64,000 bases of DNA. Source: Chloroflexota bacterium. GTDB lineage: Bacteria > Chloroflexota > Anaerolineae > Anaerolineales > Villigracilaceae. Numbering within the stretch: position 1 is the first letter of the stretch; the number at the start of each line of letters is the position of its first letter. The notes beneath the pieces are model-generated. The model had not been told where the DNA came from and did no database searches. It saw nothing but the letters and a program-made list of their open reading frames with translations. Shown piece by piece: positions 54,757-63,100 of this stretch. The stretch covers positions 1 to 64,000 of the forward strand of contig JACRBN010000005.1 of the NCBI GenBank assembly GCA_016213105.1, read 5' to 3'. The position numbers and the translations under genes were made by a program.

Positions 54757-57700
54757 ATGGACTTAAAAAACAAGGCCGCCGGAGGGAAGCCGGCGGCGTC
54801 ATCAAGGATCTCGACTGTATTCAACAGCCGGGCGCATCATACCATAAAACCCAATTCGTTAAATCTCGCGCTTTTGCTTTCAAGGGTGGATCTGGCTGAA
54901 CTGGCGCAGCAAGCCGGCGGCAAGTTGCAGCCCAACGGACACGAATTGCGCGGCGCGTGCCCCCTGCATAAGGGCGATAACCGCACGGCATTCAGCCTGT
55001 ATAAAGGGGAGGATGGCCAGGATCGCTGGCGTTGTTACACGCGCTGCGATACCGGCGGAGACGCAATCGACTTTGTTCAGCGCTGGCGTTCCCTGGATTT
55101 CATGGGCGCTGTGAAATACCTGGCTGAATTCACCAAATTGAGTCTCGAAGATATCGGCTACACTGGCCATTCCCTCCAGGCGGAAACAGAAGAGCATAAA
55201 CGCTCTGACCTGCTGAATGAGGCAGCCAGCTATTTTGCCTCTCAATTGTGGAGCGAGCTGGGGCAGGCTGCACAAGTCTATCTCTTTCAGCGCGGCCTGA
55301 CCGAAGCCACTCTGCGGAAAGCAGGCTGGGGTTTCAGCAACTCTGATCGTGGATTGTTGCAGCATCTGCAAAAAGCCGGCGCAGACCTTGCCCTCGCAAA
55401 GGAGCTGGGTCTGCTGCGTGCAGATGGTCTGGATTTCACCGCCAATGCCAACGGAAAATCCGCCTCTCCTACTGGGTACGTTCTTTATCCCCATACCTGG
55501 AATGCTCGCACCACCTACTTCTCGGCGCGTGCCCTGCTGCCCCTCGACCCGCATGACAAATCCCGCAACCTACCCGGCGGACGCCAGCTTTATTGGGCGC
55601 TTGTGCCCGGTGATCCTCAGCTCATCCTGGTGGAAGGGCAGGTCGATGCGGAAAGCCTGCGGCAGCTTGGACGTTCGGCTTTGGCGCTGTGCGGAGTGGG
55701 GAACCTGCCTGCCCATGAAATCGAGCGCATCCGAAAGCGCCGCACGCTGTATCTGGCACTGGATAACGATCTGCTCCAATCCGCTCTTCCAGTGGCAGAA
55801 CACGATCAGTTGCGCAGGCACAAGGCAGATATTATCCAGCGTCTGTGCAATTTGCTCGGTCCGCTGACGATGGTGGTCCCGGATCTACCCTGCAAGGATC
55901 CCAACGAATGGCTCCAGCAAGGGATGAACCTGTCCGAACTGGAAGCCCACCTGGCCACCTCCCAGCCCTGGTTGGAGCTCCTGATCGAGCAGGGGCGGGC
56001 CCTCCCGCCTGCGGAACTGGATGAGCATTTACAGTCCATCGCCGCGCATCTGGGGAAGTTGCCAGACGCAATCCAATCCCGTTATTTGGGTCTGATCGAA
56101 AGAAAACTCAACCTTGGCCGACGGGAGATCAAACGGTTGATGAGCCGTCAGCATTCTGGCTCGGATGCGTTGTATTCCGAGATCAAGGAACAGCGCCTGC
56201 ACTTCATGGGCGAACCGCTTGGAAACTTTTGGGCGCGCATCAGCCACGAACTGATGGTGGACGACGGCCTCAACCCGCCCACGGTGCGCTACAGCATCGA
56301 GGGCGGGCTGGCCAGCGGACCATCCCTTCAACCTGTGCAGGTGGAAGCCAAATCTTTTGGAAAACTGGACTGGGTCGCGGACAACTGGGGCATGCGGCCG
56401 ATCATCAGCCTGCCGCCTGGCAAATCCTACCTGGTGGCGCGCGCCATTCAGGAGGTTTCCATGGAGGCCGTCCAGCGCGAGCGGCTGTACACCTTCACGG
56501 GTTGGCACGAATGTGAGGGACAACGCGGCTTTCTGAGCGCCTCGGGCTGGCTGGGTGTGGGCGGTCTGAATGATCAGGTGCGGGTGGATCTGGGTTCCAA
56601 CAATCTGCGGCATTATGCCCTGCCAAAAGAACAGGTTCAGCGTGCATCTGCAGTTCAAGCCACGCTGGATTTCCTGATGCTCGGCCCACGCCAGGTGACT
56701 GCTCCGCTGTGGGCCGCCATGTATGCTGCGCCGCTGACCAGCCTGCGCCCGTTGAATGCGGTGCTTTCCGTGTACGGTACGACCCAAAGCGGCAAATCCA
56801 CCCTGGCCCACCTGGCCTTGACGCATTTCGGAATGGGCTTTATCCAGGGCCGCGATTATCATGCGCCCATCGACTGGACCTCGACCGTGACCGCCATCGA
56901 AGCGGCCATGTTCCTGGCCAGGGATGTACCGTTGGTGATCGATGATTTCGCCCCGCAGTTTTCAAGTGCGGCAGAGGCCCAGAGCATGCACAAGAAGGCA
57001 CATTACGTGGTACGTTCAGTGGGCAACCGTTCCGCACGCGGACGTTCACGCTCGGATCTGTCCCAGCAGAACACGCGCTTTCCGCGCGGGCTGGTGATCA
57101 TGACCGCCGAAAATCCCTTGATTGGACAAAGCATCGTGGGACGCATGTTGTATGTGGGCGTGGAGCCAGGCGACATCCTGCCTGCACCCGGCGCACCGTG
57201 CGGAGACAATCGTCTGACGAGCCTGCAGGAACGGGCCCAACAGGGGCTGCTGGCCGGGGCCATGTCGCTCTACCTGGAATACCTGGCCAGGCATTGGGAG
57301 CGGATTGCCGGCACCTATCCAGAATTAGTGGACAAGGCCTCCCAGACCGCCAGACAGGTCGGCAACCTGCAAAACCGCCTGCCGGACGCCTATGGGGTGC
57401 TGGCCGCCTCCCAGGAACTGGCCTTGCGCTGCTTCGAAGATCTGCGCTTGATCTCGCATGAGGATGCGGAACGGATGGTCTCAGAAAACAATACAGCGCT
57501 TCTGGCGATCATCCAAAATCAAGCCGAACAAGTGGCGGCAGAATCACCGGTGCGCAAATTCTTCACGGCCATTGCCAGCCTGCTGGAACAGCGAAAGGTC
57601 TACCTGGCGCCGCGCATCCAAACCATTGAGTTCATCCCGCCATACAATGCCGACCTGATCGGGTACTTCGAGCCTGGCATTGAGGGAAGCACCCTCTACC

Positions 57701-57951
57701 TGCGCACGGAGGCCTGCCTTGCCAAAGCCAAGGGATTCTGGCGGGAGCTGGGGGAAAACCTGGACATCCAGCCGGATGCCCTGCGCCGACAGTTGAGCCA
57801 GGTACCCGGGCTGCTGTCCAGGGTGGGGGAGGGCCAGGTGGAGGTGAGCAAGTATTGTGCCAGGGTCCACCAGCGGGTGCTGATGGTGGAACCCCGCGAG
57901 GTGGAACGCCTGTACGGGATTGCACTCATCCAATCCGAAAGAGAAGATTGA
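54757..57951 (+). CDS. Primase-helicase replication protein
   Basis: A 1064-residue replication protein. A CHC2-like zinc finger comes first: CPLH (Cys68, His71) and CYTRC (Cys93, Cys97). A Toprim-like domain follows, with LILVEGQVDAESLRQLG (about 288) and LYLALDNDLL (about 331). The C-terminal half is a P-loop ATPase: VLSVYGTTQSGKSTLAHLAL (Walker A about 673), VPLVIDDFAPQF (Walker B) and FPRGLVIMTAENPLIG. This is the architecture of integrative-element/plasmid DNA primases with a DUF927-like helicase. AAGGAG precedes its ATG. The iteron cluster after the gene would be its origin. It follows recombinase 3 by 15 bases, so the module from parA to here may be one operon. Confidence 0.88.
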   Translation: MDLKNKAAGGKPAASSRISTVFNSRAHHTIKPNSLNLALLLSRVDLAELAQQAGGKLQPNGHELRGACPLHKGDNRTAFSLYKGEDGQDRWRCYTRCDTGGDAIDFVQRWRSLDFMGAVKYLAEFTKLSLEDIGYTGHSLQAETEEHKRSDLLNEAASYFASQLWSELGQAAQVYLFQRGLTEATLRKAGWGFSNSDRGLLQHLQKAGADLALAKELGLLRADGLDFTANANGKSASPTGYVLYPHTWNARTTYFSARALLPLDPHDKSRNLPGGRQLYWALVPGDPQLILVEGQVDAESLRQLGRSALALCGVGNLPAHEIERIRKRRTLYLALDNDLLQSALPVAEHDQLRRHKADIIQRLCNLLGPLTMVVPDLPCKDPNEWLQQGMNLSELEAHLATSQPWLELLIEQGRALPPAELDEHLQSIAAHLGKLPDAIQSRYLGLIERKLNLGRREIKRLMSRQHSGSDALYSEIKEQRLHFMGEPLGNFWARISHELMVDDGLNPPTVRYSIEGGLASGPSLQPVQVEAKSFGKLDWVADNWGMRPIISLPPGKSYLVARAIQEVSMEAVQRERLYTFTGWHECEGQRGFLSASGWLGVGGLNDQVRVDLGSNNLRHYALPKEQVQRASAVQATLDFLMLGPRQVTAPLWAAMYAAPLTSLRPLNAVLSVYGTTQSGKSTLAHLALTHFGMGFIQGRDYHAPIDWTSTVTAIEAAMFLARDVPLVIDDFAPQFSSAAEAQSMHKKAHYVVRSVGNRSARGRSRSDLSQQNTRFPRGLVIMTAENPLIGQSIVGRMLYVGVEPGDILPAPGAPCGDNRLTSLQERAQQGLLAGAMSLYLEYLARHWERIAGTYPELVDKASQTARQVGNLQNRLPDAYGVLAASQELALRCFEDLRLISHEDAERMVSENNTALLAIIQNQAEQVAAESPVRKFFTAIASLLEQRKVYLAPRIQTIEFIPPYNADLIGYFEPGIEGSTLYLRTEACLAKAKGFWRELGENLDIQPDALRRQLSQVPGLLSRVGEGQVEVSKYCARVHQRVLMVEPREVERLYGIALIQSERED

Positions 57952-57956
57952 TCGCA

Positions 57957-57988
57957 AAGCCTGGTTTCGAACGAAGCCAGGCTTTTTT
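57957..57988 (+). terminator. Terminator of the replication operon
   Basis: AAGCCTGG (57957-57964) pairs with CCAGGCTT (about 57976-57983), followed by TTTT. Confidence 0.85.
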
Positions 57989-58035
57989 GACGCCTGGTCT
58001 CGGGGGGAATTTAATTAAAAACGGATCAACCCCGG

Positions 58036-58317
58036 CAGTTCACCAGTTCAGTCCCAAAAACAGGCACCCATATATGGGATAAATAAGCAATTAATACTAC
58101 TTTACAACAACATATGGGGGCATTTTGACTGAACTGGTGAGTGAACTGGTATTGAACTGGTCCTGAACTGGGCAGTTCACAGTGAACTGGTTTGACTGGC
58201 AGCAGTTCACTGACCAGTTCACTTAAATACCCGCCAGATATTGGGATGAATCCCAAATATCGGCTTAAAAAATCCATATATGGGGGTAGTTTTAAACGAG
58301 TGAACTGGTGAACTGGT
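58036..58317. other. Candidate replication origin: iteron cluster
   Basis: GAACTG occurs at 58131, 58143, 58154, 58165, 58184, 58302 and 58310; its inverse CAGTTC at 58036, 58044, 58173, 58203 and 58215. The first four are 11-12 bases apart, one helical turn. AT-rich words (ATAAATAAGCAATTAATAC, CCATATATGG) lie among them. It sits between the primase-helicase and a winged-helix gene and codes for nothing. The gap 57952-58452 contains this and the terminator. Confidence 0.7.
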
Positions 58318-58452
58318 GGTTAAGCAGCATTCTGAAATTAATTTAATTTCCCCTCGATTTCCAGGCCGGTTGGGTGATTCAACGAACATTTAGCGACACT
58401 ACTCCGCCACCCCTGGCTGGAAATTACTATCATGCGCTTCAAAAGGAGCACC

Positions 58453-58860
58453 ATGACCACCACTCTTGAATATGAAAAATTAAAGTCCGAACTGAATGCC
58501 GGCGAATTGTCCGTGATTGCAAATGAAATTCTAGAATTGCTGTCGCAGGCGCCCAACGGCCTGAGCCGCAGGGAACTGGTTTGCAAAGTATTCGGCGGAA
58601 AGCCGATCAGCCATCTGGGAAATGACACACGCGACCGAAAGATCCGCAAAGGGATCGAGAGTCTGCGGGACCGGGGCATTCCGATTGTGTCCACTTCGAG
58701 AAAGGCTGGCTACAGGCTTGAAACTGATCCGGAAAGAATAGCGGAAATGCTCGATGAAATGCGGAGCCGCATCGCGCACTTGGAACGAGAAGTGCAGGCG
58801 ATCCAGCGTTTTTCCACTTCAGTGGCGAAACCCGCATCTCGGGGTGAAAATGCCTGTTAG
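58453..58860 (+). CDS. Winged-helix DNA-binding protein with coiled-coil end
   Basis: A 135-residue protein. An N-terminal winged-helix (about 15-95): LLSQAPNGLSRRELVCKVFG and RKIRKGIESLRDRGIPIVST, then a wing SRKAGYRLETD. The last part (about 97-125) is a coiled coil. AAAAGGAG precedes ATG 58453. Directly after the iterons, it may be an origin-binding or copy-control protein. It overlaps the next gene by 11 bases. Confidence 0.75.
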   Translation: MTTTLEYEKLKSELNAGELSVIANEILELLSQAPNGLSRRELVCKVFGGKPISHLGNDTRDRKIRKGIESLRDRGIPIVSTSRKAGYRLETDPERIAEMLDEMRSRIAHLEREVQAIQRFSTSVAKPASRGENAC

Positions 58861-60133
58861 CGCTTCTCTGGATTGCTTATCCCGCCTGGCCCTGGAGTGG
58901 ACACCCATCCATCCGCTCAAGCGCACGGATGTGAAACTGGATGTGTTCAAGCACAGCCTGTCTGCCACGGATGGGTTGCCGCCTTATGCCCAGGCAAGGA
59001 TTATCGACCTCATTTCCAATCAACTGCTAAAGGCGCGACCCCGCCCCTGCCTGTGGGTTTCGGTGGACGCGCCAGGAGCCTGGTATTTTAACGAAATTTT
59101 GCGGTTGGTAAAACGCAGGATCCCAATGGCCATTGTGTCGGCAGAACAAACTCAAATGGATGAGTTGGTTTTCCATCCGTATGCCAGTCCATCCTACATA
59201 GAGGGCTCGATGGCTCCTGCGATGAGGCCGCGTTTCACCCTGGAGGAGAATGGGATCAAGGCCGGCGCTCTGCGCGTCCTGCGCATCCTGGCGCGTCTGA
59301 AGACTGCCCATACTCCTGAGATCCGTTCCCTGGCCGGCGTCAGCGAGACATATGTACGAACTCTTCTGAAGCAGTTACAAGGGGAGAAATTTATTGAGTG
59401 GAAACAGATCGGAAAGTATCAGGGTTGGGGGATTCTGAACAAGGGATTGCGCCTGGCGCATCGCTCCTGGAACCTCCCGAAGGGCGTACACTTCACACAA
59501 TACCGCGGGGAATTCCGATACGCCGGCGAACGGCACCGCCGCGTGGCGCGGATGTGGCGGGCCTGGCTGGAAGCCGCGTATCCCGAGATTGAAATATGGG
59601 AATGCTGGACTGAGGTCCCGCTCCAAAAGGGAATCCCCGATGCGCTGGCGTGGGGAAGATATCGAGGGTGTGAAGCGCTCTTCTGGTTGGAAGTGGATAG
59701 TGGACATAGTTCCAGGCAGATCATGCAACGAAATTATCGGGATCGGGTATGGAATGCCTACCTGCATGCTAAGGAGTGGGGGATACCGATTGTGTTTTGC
59801 ATCATGGGACCGCCCTGGGTAGTGGATGAATTCCCGTTTTGTATTTCCCAAACTTTTTCGAACCTGGCTTTGATCGGACATGACTGGCGGGATTTTGGAA
59901 GTTTGCCAGTTTATGGGATTGGTGAGTGGCACCAGGATCTGGATCACTCTCGATATTGGCGAAGAGTAAATTCATGTGAGCAGTTACCCTTTGATCCGAA
60001 ACAATATCCACCCAAGCCAAGGGAGGATAAGAAGAGTAGAGCATCGAAACCAAAATCGACAAAGCCCCGATTTTCCAAGGGGCGTGAAGATGCCGACAGG
60101 TGGTATCGGAAGCGATCTGAAGGGGAGGAGTGA
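58850..60133 (+). CDS. Replication-relaxation-like protein
   Basis: A 427-residue protein. A helix-turn-helix (about 150-195) contains RILARLKTAHTPEIRSLAGV and SETYVRTLLKQLQGEKF. The C-terminal part (about 245-370) has QKGIPDALAWGRYRGCEALF then WLEVDSGHSSRQIMQRNYR, the P-D-x(n)-L-E-V-D-x-G pattern of replication-relaxation/relaxase-associated and PD-(D/E)XK-like proteins. The tail is highly basic (KPKSTKPRFSKGREDADRW). ATG 58850 overlaps the end of the previous gene. It may help relax or transfer the element DNA. Confidence 0.65.
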   Translation: MPVSASLDCLSRLALEWTPIHPLKRTDVKLDVFKHSLSATDGLPPYAQARIIDLISNQLLKARPRPCLWVSVDAPGAWYFNEILRLVKRRIPMAIVSAEQTQMDELVFHPYASPSYIEGSMAPAMRPRFTLEENGIKAGALRVLRILARLKTAHTPEIRSLAGVSETYVRTLLKQLQGEKFIEWKQIGKYQGWGILNKGLRLAHRSWNLPKGVHFTQYRGEFRYAGERHRRVARMWRAWLEAAYPEIEIWECWTEVPLQKGIPDALAWGRYRGCEALFWLEVDSGHSSRQIMQRNYRDRVWNAYLHAKEWGIPIVFCIMGPPWVVDEFPFCISQTFSNLALIGHDWRDFGSLPVYGIGEWHQDLDHSRYWRRVNSCEQLPFDPKQYPPKPREDKKSRASKPKSTKPRFSKGREDADRWYRKRSEGEE

Positions 60134-60187
60134 TGCACTAATGAAAGTGGCGGGACGGGGGTGCAGTATCTATTGTCGCTTCAGCAA

Positions 60188-63100
60188 TTATTCAATTCGC
60201 TTTTGCAATTCCAGAAGGCCTTCTATCGATGAGCTATGAAGTATTACCAAGCGATACCCTAAAGCATTCAATCGGTTACGCTTACGCTCATCTGCTGCCT
60301 GAACATAATCCTGATGATGTGGCGAACCGTCTACAAAAACCACAATTTTGGGTTCGTAGAAGAAGTCTGCGCTGGCCAGCGGAATGCCATTATCATAGAT
60401 TGTATATTGGGCATTATCAGGCAGGCGCAGGTCGTGATCCTGAATTGCCTGCAAAACCTGGCGTTCCAAGCCAGACTGGCAAAGAGAAAGCAGCCGCTCA
60501 AAGGCATGGGTGTCAATTTCAGGGCGGATACTCAAACCGGTATTCAGCGTTTGCATCCAATTTAGGGCAACGTTATGATCGAGCAAAAAGTGTTCGCGCT
60601 GATTGAAAAAGGAAAGTAAACATTCGTAGCAGGCTTTTTCACAGGCATTTTCAGGGTCGTTGCCATGCAACAGTTCGATGGCGCGATGGATAACCATTTG
60701 CATTCGGTTTGATTCAGCCAGAGAGGCCAGAATACCGCTGCCACCCAAGGCAGTCTCATAAATGATAATGCGCTGTGGCGCATCCGCATCCTTTCCAGGA
60801 GCAAGGAAACCGCCCAGTTCGCTTTCATCGATGTTAAAAGCAATCATCAGAGCGCGTTGCCAGGTGTGAAGCAAGGATGTATAAAAAGTTAGCGAATCGA
60901 CACCTTCGGGTAGAGGGATATCCAGGATGGCCAAATCACTTGAAAGGTTATGTATGAGCCATAGCCCATGTTGCAAATCGGCATCACGCGCACCCTGGTG
61001 ACAATCCCCTTTTCGTTGCGGTGTATTAATGTGATCAGCCGCAGCTTTATCGGTCAATAACCAGTGGTGACACTTTCCACAAAGTGTAAAACTGACTGGC
61101 TCTTCCTGGCCGGGTTTGCGGTTGCCGCGATTGATCAGCAAAATTTTACCGTCGTGCTCAATGGTCAAACCGAATTGTGGCTTTTCATTCAACAGAACAG
61201 CATAGCGGCTGGTGCGACCAGCACTTAGGTAGTGAGGAGTGATTACATAGCCCAAGCGCAGACGTTCTTCCTCGTCGGCGGTGATGCGGGCGCGGCGGCG
61301 GGCAAACATATCGCACATTTTCAAACTGGTGACTGCGTGACGTGTGGTTAAATCCTGCCCGCAATCACACATCGAGCGACGAGTTTCCTGCTCACCCAGA
61401 TACACGCGCTGGCAGGTTGGACAAACCAGCGTCTTTTCAGTATCCAAAGCCATTTCGCGCGTAGCAGGACGAGCATACGCGACTTCGTAACGCTGACCGC
61501 GATAATACACCAGGTTGCCGGGAGCATATTCACTCAGAGCAATGAAGGGATCTCGGCTGAGTTCATCCTCCTGGTCATCGAAGGAAAGATGAATCGCGAT
61601 CGGCGGGAAAGCATATCCCGGCAGGAAGCCCTGCCCCCCCAGATACCGGTACACATACCAATCCTCGCTACCATCGCGCATCTTCTGGCGTTTTTGATCA
61701 ATGACCCATAGCCGGCGATGCAGGGCTGAGTCCACCTGCTCATGCCCAAGTTGATGGTTAATTCGTTCGTGTTCATCGCCCAGGCGTTTGTATTCGGCAC
61801 GCCAAAAATCAAATGCTTCATCGAATCTGGCTAGGAATTGATCCACCGTTTGGGCGGCAAACTCCGCAGTAAACCAGGTGAAGTCGCGCATTTCGGTGGC
61901 AAAGGCATCGGAAACGGCTTGTAGAATTTGGACGCGGTGGCGGGAAACGCCGGTATCAAGCATCAAGCGTACATCCGGGCGTAACGGCATGGTTTCAAGG
62001 GCAGTCAAGTCGAGCAAATTATCAGGGCGGGCTGGGAGTTTCTCGGAACCGTATAATCCCAGAATCTCCAGCACCAGGGCATGGATGTGAGTGGTTAGGA
62101 TCACTTGGTTATCCAACCTGAAGCGCGGAGCGGCAATTGCGCCCGCGATCATCTTTTCAGGGAAACGATAAAAATACTGATCGTGTGGACCGCGTGCTGA
62201 ACCGACGCCTGCAAAAGCCACTACAACTGACGACTGCCCACTGCGCCCTGCACGGCCAGCACGTTGAGCATAATTGCTTGGGCTGGGCGGAATATTGCGC
62301 AATGTGACCGCGCTCAACTGACCAATATCAATTCCCAATTCCATCGTGGGAGTACAGATCAACACGTTGAGTGGGTTATCAGGATTCTTGAAGTTGATTT
62401 CCAGCTCGCGGCGTGCTTGCCCGGAAACTTGACCAGAATGTTCCTCCGCCTGGATTGGAGTAGCCAACTCAAGCGAAAGTGCGTATACACCGCGGAAATA
62501 ATTCTCATGGCTGGGGCGACGCTCCAAACCCGTGCGGCAGGTGGAGTTGGTGCAAACGTTCAGACTGCGGAAGCGGTGAACGGTGAGACAGCGCGGACAA
62601 ATCGTGTGTTCATCAGCAATATCTGCCTGGAACGTGAGTACATCCGGGTTGAGCATCCACAAATCGTAGGGTGTGCGTTGATAGCCCTGATGATGGGTCA
62701 CCTGGCGTTTTTGCAGGAAGGCAAAACGTGGATCGCCCAGTTTTTCTGTCAATTGGGAAATTATTTCCATAGTGGCGGCAGGCTGAACACCCAGGGCGCG
62801 TCGTGTCCAAACACTGAGCTGCGTACTGGATGAACTGGCCAGGCGCACGACCATGTAGCCGCGCGCTTCCGGAGCCTCGTCACTATAGCCGGTTGGCTCG
62901 AAGTAATCCTCATCGTGGATCAGGACTTCATCATTGAGTTTATCCAGCACATCGCTGCGGAACAGACCATAATTGAGCAACGGCTCGAAGGCCACTGCCA
63001 GGCGTTTACGCATCAGATGCAGAAAACCCAGCAGGAAATCATAGCGGACATCCGTTGGAAGAGCAGCAAGCATGGGGATATCTGTCCAATAGGATTCCTT

